From Dissophora ornata (Eukaryota > Mortierellomycota > Mortierellomycetes > Mortierellales > Mortierellaceae), in the NCBI GenBank assembly GCA_025201705.1, contig MU616637.1, positions 1-39,933 on the forward strand: 39,933 nt of DNA. The letters run 5' to 3'. Within the stretch, counting starts at the first letter, position 1. Each line of letters opens with the position of its first letter. Under the pieces are notes generated by a model, which did not search any database, was not told the DNA's origin, and worked only from the letters and a program-made list of their open reading frames with translations. Shown in pieces: positions 9,888-20,290 of the stretch. The translations under genes and the position numbers were made by a program.

Positions 9888-11357
9888 ATGAGCAACATCA
9901 ATCCCCTCAACCAACCCGAGATCAGACTGTTGATAGCAGAGCACCTCAAGAGATCCGACCTTGTCCGCTGTCTTCGCGTCTGCTGGTCCTGGCACGATAC
10001 ATTCTTGCCTCTTGTCTGGGAAAAGTACTTGTCCGTGGACAACTCCTGCAGGATTGAACTACCTCAAGATGTGATGACGCCTGAGGTTCTGCGCTCCCAC
10101 CGCCACCTCATCAAGGATCTCAAAATCGTTGACTGGTCAGGGAACTACCCCATAGCCTTCCCTCGGATACAGAAATTGGATTTCCATCTTGACAAAGGCA
10201 GAACACCTTTTCTAGAAAAATACCTAGCACCTCTAATCCGTCAGAACCAGTCTTTAGTCAGGTTACACCTCAGGAGCGATAGTAATGACTATCACTCTCC
10301 GGACTGGGAAGCGTTGTTGGAACTTCCACATCTGAGAGAACTGAGTCTGGGAATGTCTAGTATCCAAGAGGACGACATTGTCAGGTTCTGGACAATCTGC
10401 GAAAATCTAGAGAGTCTGTTACTCGAGCACGTAACATTTCCTCGAGGGACCACTCTCCATGCCTCAATGTGTTTCCGGAATATACGGGAATTGATGTTGT
10501 TCTCTGTGAGCGGTATGGAGAACGATGGACTGTTCCGTTTAATCTCTGCATGTCCGAACCTGGAGGACCTTGCATGGAGCTGTAGTATAAGCGTAGATTT
10601 GGATAATGCCCTCGAGGACGACGGGGCTATGGGAGGCTCTTATTTTGAAAAGTTCGCCAAAGAAGTTGCACGCAAGAGGTGGCCAAAACTGACGAGCTTG
10701 ACGATGGGTGGACAATGGACGGAAGAGGACATGTGTCTGATCATCGAGGGGATGCAGCGCGTTAAAAAGATCGATTTGTACGATACGTTTGGCCCTCTTA
10801 CCTTCCAGGTTCTACAGCGTCATTTCAACAACCTTGTGCAACTGGAGGTCGAAAGCAACAGCGAGGAGACTTCCATACTGCTTCAGAACATCATGTGTTT
10901 TTGTCCGGCATTGAAGAAGCTCAAAGGAGGCAGTGTTCTGGCCAAGGATGTTGTAGAAGGGAAGCCTTGGGTTTGTCTATCGTTGGAGACTTTGAGCATC
11001 TGCTTCATGTTTAGTGATACGGAGCAGCACCTTCAGCCGTTGATCTTTGAGTGCCTGGCCAAACTGACGCGACTTGAACAACTTTACTCTTGGGCTTTCA
11101 GAACGCCTTTTCACGAAAAATACCCGGATCCGTTGCAGTTTCGTCTTGAGAGTGGTCTCAATGCTCTATCTGGTTTACGGCGGATGGTAACTCTCTTCTC
11201 TAGCCGGAGCAGGTCATTGAGCGAGAATGAGCTGAAGTGGATGCTGGCGCACTGGAAAGAACTTACATCAGTCACTGCAGACGTGGACATTGACGACCGT
11301 ACGAGAATCGAGGTCCAGAATCTGTTCAAATCCCGCGGCATCAAACTTAGGCTTTAA
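9888..11357 (+). CDS. F-box/LRR protein, copy 4 (intact)
   Basis: Intact 489-residue copy closely related to copy 1: both share HLKRxDL in the F-box, the EETSILLQNIM stretch and the tail DDRTRIExQNLFKSRGIKLRL. The F-box spans residues about 4-51. It has one extra codon after the Trp-Glu of the F-box end (VWEKYLSVDN instead of VWENLSVDN). LRR segments include LPHLRELSLGMSSIQEDDI, NLESLLLEHV, IRELMLFSV, CPNLEDLAW, RWPKLTSLTMGGQW and CPALKKLKGG. There is no in-frame upstream ATG in the 60 bases before 9888, because the usual ATGGATCGC is AATCAC here, so the start is unambiguous. The stop is TAA, followed by AATATATC rather than AATAAATC, as after copy 1. Confidence 0.87.
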   Translation: MSNINPLNQPEIRLLIAEHLKRSDLVRCLRVCWSWHDTFLPLVWEKYLSVDNSCRIELPQDVMTPEVLRSHRHLIKDLKIVDWSGNYPIAFPRIQKLDFHLDKGRTPFLEKYLAPLIRQNQSLVRLHLRSDSNDYHSPDWEALLELPHLRELSLGMSSIQEDDIVRFWTICENLESLLLEHVTFPRGTTLHASMCFRNIRELMLFSVSGMENDGLFRLISACPNLEDLAWSCSISVDLDNALEDDGAMGGSYFEKFAKEVARKRWPKLTSLTMGGQWTEEDMCLIIEGMQRVKKIDLYDTFGPLTFQVLQRHFNNLVQLEVESNSEETSILLQNIMCFCPALKKLKGGSVLAKDVVEGKPWVCLSLETLSICFMFSDTEQHLQPLIFECLAKLTRLEQLYSWAFRTPFHEKYPDPLQFRLESGLNALSGLRRMVTLFSSRSRSLSENELKWMLAHWKELTSVTADVDIDDRTRIEVQNLFKSRGIKLRL

Positions 11358-12948
11358 TTTGGTTGTGTAAATATATCTCTTTCTGGGAACTGAATGGACC
11401 GCAAATGAACATTTATGGTGATAAAGGCTATCAAGAACGGGAGCCATTTCTTGCTCCAACTTGCCGTATCATCCCGAACCCGCTACAATCATGGACGAAT
11501 GGAGATATGCAAAAGTCCCGGATCTTTGCAGAGTGGGTGTCTGGAGACCTTTTCAAGTATTCGTGCTTTGTCAACAATCCTGAACTCCTTTGGACTTTGT
11601 CTTTGTCCAGTGGGACTGAATCTTCCTGCCACAGCACTTTTTTTCAAACACTCAAATGTGATTCCTATGCAGCTGAGTAACAAAATGCCCCTACATGATA
11701 TCAAAACGACAGCGGGAGGAGTCTCTCATATCCCTGATGTCAGGGAGCAGATCGCACATTGTTATATCTGAGCCATTATACCTTAAGAAGAAGAGTAGCT
11801 CGAAGACTCTGAGAGAATGCCTCTGTAGAAAATCCATTGGTGTAAAGTCGCACTATCTTGACTGATGCGCATTATTTGATTTCCAGCACTTTGTTGTGGT
11901 TGTGGGCTTATTGTCATGTCTGGCCGAAAAGTTTGAAAGCTCTCCTGTAGTCTGTGCAATGTGGACTGCATGATGGCGTAAAATTGCGTCCTGCGACTCG
12001 GCGATGAAAGTGGCATCCCGAGATGCCAATAGTCCTGACGTAGTTTGCCTGAGATCTTGTTTCTCATATGTACTGTTGCCAGCAAGATTTTCCATGGATT
12101 GCCATCCGATTTCGGAAGCCACGCGAGTTGAGGACACTAGGTGTGGTAGAAAAATGTCCATTGCATCGCAGGTCCTCTATTTTATTTAGGATCTGGGTTC
12201 AGAGGACGAGGAGCGTTTACGCTCTGGACGCGGTCCATGTTGGGCGAGTTCTTGAAGTAAACAATAACCACGTGTGGGCTGTACGGCATGATTCTCGCTA
12301 CTAGCCAAAAGTCGCATGCGCTTCAGCATTGTGTGAGGTGATATGTAATGGATGATATGGATTGGAAGAATGTAATTTGAACGCATGAAGGACGCAAGGG
12401 TTACAATGTGGTTTGAGCGGAGGCGAAAGTAGAGGAATATAAGGTTGAAGGCAGCGACGCCACGGACGGTGTGCTGTCGACACACCGGGGTATGATGGGC
12501 AACGGCGATGTCATTGGCTCAGGGATGCATGTGGCTGTGGGCAATGTTGGAGGTACGAAGGGTCCAGGTGTAACTGAGAAACGGCTTCAATAATGGCAAC
12601 AATGGGCGTCGGCGGTACTTCAGGGATTAATGGTGCTTGTAGATTTGATCTTGTAATTGACGATATCGCGAAGTAGGTCGATAGGCCTACGACTCTGACT
12701 TCGGAAGACGGATTTCTTCATATAATAAAAAGGTGCGTGCCAACAACTTTGGGAACTAGCGCTAGGGGATCATGGTTTTCATGTGCCCGATGTTCGACAC
12801 AAAGCTTTGCGAGTTGATTACGAGTCTGCATGACGAAGACGAAGAGCAGGGGTTGGACGCATGGGCCAGTCCCTTATTTTGTTGACAACAAAATGGATCG
12901 CAAAACGCGCCATTCCATCCATTTAATCCATCTCCTCCGCATTCCACC
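11358..12948. repeat. Spacer 4-5 of the tandem unit, internally deleted
   Basis: The 3' flank includes a small frame from 11405 that extends to 11680. The middle is complete (about 11780-12130), but two losses are visible in the distal half: about 80 bases near 12671, where GACGATATCGCG joins GAAGTAGGTC, and nearly 200 bases near 12770, where AGGGGATC joins ATGGTTTTCATGTG. The second removes the conserved block with TTGTCGCCTAGTGCGG that most other spacers keep. No gene is called. Confidence 0.7.
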
Positions 12949-14439
12949 ATGAGCAAGATCAATCCCCTCGACCTACCCGAGATCAGACTGTCTATAGCAC
13001 AGCACCTCAAGAAACGCGACCTTGCCCGCTGTCTTCGCGTCTGCTGGTCCTGGCACGATACATTTCTGCCTTTTGTTTGGGAAAGGGTGTCCGTGTGCAA
13101 GTCCAGCAGCGGGGTTAAACAATCTCCATCTCAAGATCCGATACCGCCCAAGACTCTACACTCTCACCGTCACCTCATCAAGAATCTCCGCATTGTCGAC
13201 TGGCCAGGGTACTACCCCTTTGCCTTCCCTCGGTTGCAAACTCTGTCGTTCCATTTCAATGGCAAAACGCTTTCTCCAGCAAATTACCCAGCGCCATTTA
13301 TCAAGCGGAACCAGTCTTTGGTCAAGTTACACCTCTGGAAACTCAATATTGACATTAAAGAGCGAGTGTGGAAAGTGTTGCAGAAACTTCCACATCTGAG
13401 AGAGCTGAGCCTGGGAATGTTTGGTATTGACGAGGACGATATTGTCAGGTTCTGGACAATCTGCGAAAATCTAGAGCGTCTGATACTTAAGTTCGTATCA
13501 TTTCCTCCAGGGAGCACTCCCCATGCCTCAATGAGTTTCCGGAATATCCGGGAATTGCAGTTGCACTATATGATACGTATGAAGGAGGAAGAACAGTTCC
13601 GCTTTATCTCTGCATGTCCGAACTTGGAGGACCTTACATGGAACCCTAGCGGTATAGAACACTTAGAGTTGGATCATGGCCTTGAAGTCGACGAAGCTTT
13701 GGGAAGCCCTTTCGAAGAGTTCGCCAAAGAAGTTGCACGCAAGAGGTGGCCAAGATTGACCAGTTTCAGGAGGGAAGGACAATGGACGGAAGAGGACACG
13801 TGCCTGATCATCGAGGGGATGCAGCGCGTTAAAAAGATCGATTTGGACGATAATATGTTCACTCCTCTCGTCTTCCAGGCTCTACAACGTCATTTCAAAC
13901 ACCTTGTGGAACTGCAGATCGAAACCAGTAACGAGGTGGCCTCGAAACAGCTTCAGATCATCTTGTGTTCTTGTCCAGCATTGAAGACACTCCTAGGAGG
14001 CAGTGTTCTGGCCAAGGACGTTGTAGAAGGGAAGCCTTGGGTTTGTCTGTCGTTGGAGACTTTGGGCATCTGCATCATGTTTAATGATACGGAGCAGCAC
14101 CTTCAACCGTTGATCTTCGAGGGCTTGGCCAAACTAACGCGACTTGAACGCCTTTACTCTTGGACTACCGAGGCGCCTTTTCAGGAAAAATATCCGGTTC
14201 CGCTGCAGTTTTGTCTTGAGAGTGGTCTCGATGCTCTATCTGATTTACGGCGGATGGTTTCTTTCATCACTAACTGCCGTAAGTCCTTGGGCGAGGATGG
14301 GTTACGGTGGATGCTGGTCCACTGGAAAGAACTCGTATCAGTCTCTGCAGAAGTGGACATTGACGACATTATGAAAATCGAGCTCCAGAATTTGTTCAAA
14401 TCCCACGGCATCAAACGCATCAAACTTAACTGTAAATAA
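12949..14439 (+). CDS. F-box/LRR protein, copy 5 (intact, second subfamily)
   Basis: Intact 496-residue copy and the first member of the second subfamily. After the F-box (INPLDLPEIRLSIAQHLKKR, LARCLRVCWSWHDTFLPFVW) it has the longer linker VKQSPSQDPIPPKTLHSH, then WPGYYPFAFPRLQTLSFHF and SPANYPAPFIKRN. LRRs include LPHLRELSLGMFGIDEDDI, NLERLILKFV, IRELQLHYM, CPNLEDLTW and RWPRLTSFRREGQWTEEDTC. The segment VASKQLQIILCSCPALK is shared with copy 9, and TSFRRE with copy 8, suggesting sequence exchange. The tail is distinctive (GIKRIKLNCK). A short upstream frame opening at ATGGATCGC in the leader terminates in a TGA that overlaps the ATG at 12949 (ATGA), which could reduce translation. Confidence 0.86.
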   Translation: MSKINPLDLPEIRLSIAQHLKKRDLARCLRVCWSWHDTFLPFVWERVSVCKSSSGVKQSPSQDPIPPKTLHSHRHLIKNLRIVDWPGYYPFAFPRLQTLSFHFNGKTLSPANYPAPFIKRNQSLVKLHLWKLNIDIKERVWKVLQKLPHLRELSLGMFGIDEDDIVRFWTICENLERLILKFVSFPPGSTPHASMSFRNIRELQLHYMIRMKEEEQFRFISACPNLEDLTWNPSGIEHLELDHGLEVDEALGSPFEEFAKEVARKRWPRLTSFRREGQWTEEDTCLIIEGMQRVKKIDLDDNMFTPLVFQALQRHFKHLVELQIETSNEVASKQLQIILCSCPALKTLLGGSVLAKDVVEGKPWVCLSLETLGICIMFNDTEQHLQPLIFEGLAKLTRLERLYSWTTEAPFQEKYPVPLQFCLESGLDALSDLRRMVSFITNCRKSLGEDGLRWMLVHWKELVSVSAEVDIDDIMKIELQNLFKSHGIKRIKLNCK

Positions 14440-14440
14440 A
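14435..14440 (+). terminator. AATAAA signal at the end of copy 5
   Basis: Polyadenylation hexamer overlapping the TAA stop of copy 5. Confidence 0.4.
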
Positions 14441-14605
14441 TCTCTTTCCGAGAACTAAACATATACCATCAGCCAGCATTCGCGACTACCTAATGGACTG
14501 CAAATGAACATTTATGGCAATAAAGGCTATCAATAACGGGAGCTATTTCTTACTCTATATCGCGGTATCATTCAGACCCTACTACCATCATGAGCTAATG
14601 GAAAT
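14440..14605. repeat. Remnant spacer between copy 5 and truncated copy 6
   Basis: Only the first 160-170 bases of the usual 3' flank remain, up to the GGAAATATGCAAAG equivalent of the conserved GGAGATATGCAAAAGTCC. There the flank joins directly to the interior of the next gene copy. All downstream spacer, promoter and F-box sequence is gone. Confidence 0.8.
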
Positions 14606-15331
14606 ATGCAAAGACTGACGAGCTTGACGTTGGATGCACAATGGACGGAAGAGGACACGTGTCTGATCATCGAGGGGATGCAGCGCGTTGTAAAGATCGA
14701 CTTGTTCGATACGTTTGGCCCTCTTACCTTCCAGGCTCTACAACGTCATTTCAACAACCTTGTAGAACTCGAGGTCGAAACCAGTAGCGAGGCGGCATCT
14801 AAACTGCTTCAGAACATCATGTGTTCTTGTCCAGCATTGAAGATGCTCAAAGGAGGCAGTGTTCTGGTAAAGGACGTTGTGGAAGGGAAGCCTTGGGTTT
14901 GTCTATCGTTGGAGAGTTTGATGATCTGCTTCATGTTAAGTAATACGGATCGGCACCTTCAACCGTTGATCTTCGAGTGCCTGGCTAAACTAACGAGGCT
15001 TGAACACATTTCCTCTCGGGCTTCCAGAACTGATTTTCACAAAAAATACCCGGTTCAGCTGAATTTTGGTCTTTAGAGTGGTCTCGATGCACTATCTGGT
15101 TTATGGCGGATGGTTTCATTCACTGCTGGCTTCGATGAGTACTTGGGCGAAGATGAGCTACGGTGGATGTTGGTGCACTGGAAAGAACTCACATGTGTCT
15201 CTACAAAATTGGACGTTGACGACATTACGAAAATCGAGCTCGAGAATCTGTTTAAATCCCGCGGCATCGACCTTAGAACTAAACATATGCTACCAGCCAG
15301 CATTCGCGACTACCTAACGGACTACAGATGA
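14606..15331 (+). pseudogene. F-box/LRR protein, copy 6: 5'-truncated, with an internal amber stop
   Basis: This copy begins abruptly at the equivalent of RLTSLxxDGQWTEEDTC, about residue 265 of a full copy, so it lacks the F-box and the first half of the LRRs. The junction supplies an accidental ATG (14606) from the flank motif ATATGCAAAAG. The frame runs 156 residues to TAG at 15074-15076, where relatives have CAG (RLQSGLDALSGL), then continues in frame to a TGA at 15329. The normal end is also lost: at about 15274 the GIDL codons join the 3' flank AGAACTAAACATATG, removing the usual TAA and adding flank-derived residues. Three separate lesions make it a clear pseudogene. Its body remains similar to copies 3 and 7 and could still serve as a gene-conversion donor. 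Confidence 0.85.
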
Positions 15332-16981
15332 AGATTGATGGCGATAAAGGCTATCAACAACGGGTGCCATTTTTTACTCCCTCTCGCCGTATCATCCCAA
15401 TCCCATTACAATCATGGACGAATGGATATTTGCAAAAGTCCTAGACGTCAGGGAGCTTTTGTTTTGTTTTTATTATTTTTTTCCAGATGTCGGGGAGTAG
15501 ATCCCACATTATTTTTATTCTGAGCCATTGTGCCTAAAGAAGAAGAGCAGCTCGAGTAGCCTGAAAGAATGCATCTGTAGAAAGTTATTTGTGATGTTAA
15601 TGATTTGCGGAACCTGTGCCACTTGTCGCTGCCTAATTACCATGTCTACTGGAAAAGCTCAAAAGCTCTCCTGTAGTTCGTGCAATGTGGATTGCATGGT
15701 GATATAAAGTAGTCTCCTGCGTCTCGGCCATAAAAAGTGGCATTCCGAGATGCTAATAGTCCTGACCATTTTTACCTGGGATCTTGTTTCTCATGTGTAC
15801 TGTTATCAGCAAGATACTCGGTCGATTACTTTCTGATTTCGGAAGCCACGCGACAAGCTGACTGTTGATTCTGCGGATTGGCGAGTAAAGGATATGAGGT
15901 GTGATAGAAAAATGACCATTGCATCACAGATCCTCGGTTTTATTTAGCATTAAGTTGAGGGGACGATGAACATCTCCTCTCAGGGCATCGTCCACATTGG
16001 GCTGGTCCTTGAAGAAAACAGCGTATCTCAAAAGTTACTAATGTGCGGTAGACCGCGTGGCACGATTCTCGCCTCTAGCCGAAAGTAGCATGCGCTTCAG
16101 CATTCTTTGAGTTGATTTATAGTTAATAATGTGGACTGAGGGAGTGTAATTCGAACATATGAAGGACGAGAAGATTACAGCTCGGTTTGGACGGAGAAGG
16201 AAGTCGAGGAATATAAGGTTGAAGGCCGCGACTCGTACCCCTGATGCAGCTGAGGTCAAGTATGCGGAACAGATGGCGTGCTCCGACACACTTGGGTAGG
16301 ATTGGCAACGGCAATCCCATTGGCGCAAGGATGCATATTGCTATGGTAAATAGTTGAGGTACAACAGGTCTAAGCGTAAATGAGAGCCGCGTCAATAGTC
16401 GCAGCAACAGATCGGCGTCGGTGGTACTTCAAAGATCAATGACAGGTTGCAGATTTGACTTTGTCATTGACGATATCGCTGTTGTAGTCGGTCAATTGAT
16501 GTCGCGAATTTTATTTTAGTGCTGCCCTTGTCGCCAGCATTCTGGATGGAACATTGAAGTAGTCAGTAGGCCCACGGCCCCTGCTTCGGCCCACGGTTCA
16601 AGACGGGTTTCTTCATATAAATAATATTAAAATATAAAGGCTACAAGTATCCAGCAACTTCGGGACCCAGCAGTAGATTTCACATCCATCGATCATGATG
16701 TCTTTGTCGCCTAGCGCAGATCTTCACATCTTGTCCGAAGGCTCCAAACCTATGCATAAGCTGAACGAAAGCGGTCGCGTGATTTGAGACGCACACATGA
16801 AGACGAGGGGCGCACTTGCGAATAGGTGGCGCTGGTTGTCATGTGTCTCTAGTTTGATACCGAGCTTTGTGAGTTGATTACGAGTCTGCATGGTTTGGAT
16901 GTATGGACCAGCCCCTTATTATTCTGTTGACAACAAAATGGATCGCCATTCCTGCCATTTAATCCATCTCAGCATTGGGCC
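15332..16981. repeat. Spacer 6-7 of the tandem unit
   Basis: Conserved spacer. The 3' flank is shortened: after TTGCAAAAGTCCTAGACGT (about 15430-15448) it passes directly into a T-rich tract (about 15455-15485), followed by a second copy of the ATGTCGGGGAGTAGATCCC motif. The section about 15590-15930 is almost the same as in spacer 7-8, and about 16030-16560 as in spacer 3-4. The promoter-proximal part runs to the copy 7 start. No gene is called. Confidence 0.7.
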
Positions 16982-18427
16982 ATGAGCATGATCAACCCCC
17001 TCGACCAACCCGAGATTAGACTGTTGGTAGCAGAGTACCTCAAGAAACCCGACCTCATCCGCTGTCTTCGCGTCTGCTGGTCCTGGCACGATACAATTCT
17101 GCCTCTTGTATGGAAAGAATTGTCCGTAGACAAGAGCCGCGGGGCTAAACCATCTCAAGATGCGCTCACGCCTGAGGTTCTGCGCTCCCACCGCCACTTC
17201 ATCAAGGTTCTGCACATCGTCGACTGGCCAGGGAACTACCCCTTTGCCTTCCCTCGGATGCAAGCTCTGTATATCCGTCTTTTCAATTGCAAAACGCTTT
17301 CTCCGATAAAATACCCAGCGCCATTTATTAGGTGGAATCAGTCTTTGCTCAAGATACATCTCTGTTGTGTCTATAATGACACTGACTACCAGTTGTGGGA
17401 AGTGTTGCTGAAACTTCCACATCTGAGAGAGCTGAGCCTCGATTCATTCAGTATTCAAGCGGACGACATTGTAAGGTTCTGGACAATATGCGAAAGTCTA
17501 GAGAGTCTTCTACTCGAGCGTGTATCATTTCCTCGAGGAACCTCTCCTCATGCCTTAATGTGTTTCCGGAATATCCGGAAATTGCAGCTCTACCGTGTGC
17601 GCGGTATGGCTGCATGTCCGAACCTGGAGGACTTTACATGGCACTGTAGTCATTTTGCAAGCGTCGATTCGGAGAATAGCATTGAGGGCGACGAAGCAAT
17701 GGGAGGCCCTTATTTCGGAGAGTTTGCCAAAGAGGTAGCGCGTAAGAAGTGGCCGAGACTGACGAGCTTGAAGATGGATGGACAATGGACGGAAGAGGAC
17801 ACGTGTCTGATCATTGAGGGGATGCGGCGCGTTATAAAGATCGATTTGCAGGACAGGTTTAGCGCTCTCACCTTCCAGGCTCTACAGCGTCATTTCAACA
17901 ACCTTGTGGAATTGGAGGTCGGAACCAAAAGTGAGGTGACCTCCAAACTACTTCAGAACATCTTGTGTTGTTGTCCAGCATTGAAGAAGCTCGTAGGAGG
18001 CAGTGTTCTGGCCAAGGACGTTTTAAAAGGGAAACCCTGGGTTTGTTTATCGTTGGAGAATTTGAGCGTCTGCTTCATGTTTAGTTATATGGAGCAACAC
18101 CTTCAGCCGTGGATCTTTGTTCGCCTGGCTAAACTGACGCGGCTTGAACACCTTTCCTCTGGGGTTGCCATAGCTTTTTTTCAGAAAAAATACCCGGTTC
18201 CGCTGCAATTTCGTCTTCAGAATGGTCTCGATGCACTATCTGGTTTAGGGCGAATGGTTTCATTCACTACTGGCCACAGTACGTCCTTGGGCAAAGATGA
18301 GCTGCGGTGGATGTTGGTGCACTGGAAAGAACTCGCATCAGTCTCTGCACAATTGGACGTTGATGACATTACGAAAATCGAGCTCGAGAATCTGTTTAAA
18401 TCCCGCGGCATCGACCTTTGGCATTAA
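16982..18427 (+). CDS. F-box/LRR protein, copy 7 (intact, internally shortened)
   Basis: Full-length copy of 481 residues from the conserved ATG. The F-box (INPLDQPEIRLLVAEYLKKP, LIRCLRVCWSWHDTILPLVW) covers residues about 4-50. It lacks about ten residues in the LRR region: LYRVRGM runs straight into AACPNLEDFTW, whereas relatives have an acidic stretch plus QFRFIS in between. This is an in-frame loss in the most variable loop. The region RVIKIDLQDRFSALTFQALQ is shared with copy 9. Other changes from consensus are VLKGKPWVC and MEQHLQPWIFVRLAKL. The leader frame from ATGGATCGC ends in a TGA overlapping the ATG. Probably functional, though the deletion could alter the recognition surface. Confidence 0.84.
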   Translation: MSMINPLDQPEIRLLVAEYLKKPDLIRCLRVCWSWHDTILPLVWKELSVDKSRGAKPSQDALTPEVLRSHRHFIKVLHIVDWPGNYPFAFPRMQALYIRLFNCKTLSPIKYPAPFIRWNQSLLKIHLCCVYNDTDYQLWEVLLKLPHLRELSLDSFSIQADDIVRFWTICESLESLLLERVSFPRGTSPHALMCFRNIRKLQLYRVRGMAACPNLEDFTWHCSHFASVDSENSIEGDEAMGGPYFGEFAKEVARKKWPRLTSLKMDGQWTEEDTCLIIEGMRRVIKIDLQDRFSALTFQALQRHFNNLVELEVGTKSEVTSKLLQNILCCCPALKKLVGGSVLAKDVLKGKPWVCLSLENLSVCFMFSYMEQHLQPWIFVRLAKLTRLEHLSSGVAIAFFQKKYPVPLQFRLQNGLDALSGLGRMVSFTTGHSTSLGKDELRWMLVHWKELASVSAQLDVDDITKIELENLFKSRGIDLWH

Positions 18428-20290
18428 CTTGTTTGAGTAAATAAATCTCTTCCCGAGAACTAGATATATGCCATCAGCCAGCATTGGCGACTACTACAGA
18501 TGAAGATTTATAGCGATAAAGGCAATCAACAACGGGTGCCATTTCTTACTCCCTCTCGCCGTATCATCCCAATCCCATTACAATCATGGACGAATAGAAA
18601 TTTGCGAAAGCCCTGGACCAGTGCAGAGTGGGTGTTTGGACATCTCTCTAACTATTCCTGCTTCGTTCACTCGTTCAGACCAGGTCTTAGTCCAGTGGTA
18701 CTGAATCTTCCTGCTATTGCGCTTTTTTCAAAGATTCAAATGTGCTTCCTACGCATCTGGGGACTACAAGATATCAGAAACACAGCCGAAGGAGTCTGTC
18801 ATATTACCTGATGTCAGGGAGTTTTTATTTTTTTATTTTTTTTTCCTGATGTCGGGGAGCAGATCCCACATTATTATTTTTCTGAGCCATTGTGCCTTAA
18901 GAAGAAGAGCAACTCGAGGAGCCTGAGAGAATGCATCTGTAGAAAGTTATTTGTGATGTTAATGATTTGCGGAACCTGTGCCACTTGTCGCTGCCTTATT
19001 ACCATGTCTACTCGAAAAGTTCAAAAGCTCTCCTGCAGTTCGTGCAATGTGGATTGCATGGTGATATAGAGTGGTGTCCTGCGTCTCGGCCATAAAAGTG
19101 GCATCCTGAGATGCTAATAGTCCTGACCCAGTTTGCCTGCGATCTTGTATCTCATATGTCCTGTCACCAGGAAGATATTTGGCCGATTACTACCTGATTT
19201 CGGAAGCCACACGGCAAGTTGACTGCACATTCTGCGGATTGGCGAGTTAAGGACATGAGGTGTGGTAGAAAAATGACCATTGCATCGCAGGTCCTCGGTT
19301 TTATTTAGGATTAAGTTGAGGGGACGATGAACGTCTCCTCTCAGGACATCCTCCACATTGAGCGGGTTCTTCAAGAAAACAGCATATCTGAAAAGTCGCG
19401 AATGTGCAGTGGACTGAGTGGCACGATTCTCGCCTCTAGCCGAAAGTAGCATGCGCTTCAGCATTCTTTGAGTTGATTTATAGTGAATGATGTGGATTGA
19501 GGGAGTGTAATTCGAACATATGAAGGACGCGAATATTACAGCTTGGTTTAGACGGAGACGGAAGTCGAGGAATATAAGGTTGAGACGCCTACCCCTGATG
19601 CAGCCGAGGTCAAGTATGCAGAGCAGATGGCGTGCTCCGACACACCAGGGTATGATTGGCAACGGCAATGCCATTGCCGCAGAGATACATGTGGCTATGG
19701 GTAATGGTGGAAGTACGATAGGTCTAAGTGTAACTGAGAACAGCCTCAATAACGGCTACAACAGATTGGCGTCGGTGGTGCTTCAGGGATCAATGGTAGG
19801 TTTGCAGATTGGATCTTGTAATTGACGATATCGCGCTTGTGGTATGTCATAATTTTGACATTGCGAATTCTATTTTCATGCTGCCATTGTTCCCTGCCTT
19901 CCGGATACAAACATCGAAGTAGGTCACTACGCCCAAGGCTCCACCTTCGTCCCACGGATTGAGGCCCGTTTCTTTATGTAGTTTTGGTCTACCTAATCTT
20001 CCCCATTTTCAAAGCAAATCCATCGATCATGATGTCTTTGTTGCCTAGTGCGGATCTCCAAATCTTCCGCAATAAACGCTTGCACCCTGTGAATTGAACA
20101 AAAGGCGCCAAACCTATGAGGAAACCGGACAAAGAGGTTGCGTGATTTGAAGAGCCGCGACTATGAAGATGAGGAGTGTATTTGCGAATAAGTGTGACTC
20201 CGATGGACCATGCCCCTATTATTTAACGACATCAAAATGAATCGCAAAACACCATTCCTGCTAATTAATCCATCACTTCAGCATCCCACC
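18428..20290. repeat. Spacer 7-8 of the tandem unit (full length)
   Basis: Complete spacer. The 3' flank contains an open frame from 18500. A T-rich tract at about 18820-18845 is framed by duplicated TGATGTCxGGGAG motifs. The middle block 18922-19246 is the stretch missing from four other spacers. The longest antisense open frame outside the gene family (19114-19749, 211 codons) lies here; its parts recur in other spacers but are broken there, so it is not called as a gene. The promoter-proximal part before copy 8 is shortened near 20195. Confidence 0.7.
18440..18445 (+). terminator. AATAAA signal after copy 7
   Basis: Polyadenylation hexamer 12 bases after the TAA stop of copy 7. Confidence 0.4.

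Noticed and set aside
19114..19749. 211-codon antisense frame in spacer 7-8
   Set aside because: Its pieces exist in other spacers only in interrupted form and different frames. No domain or motif is recognisable, and the opposite strand is just as conserved.
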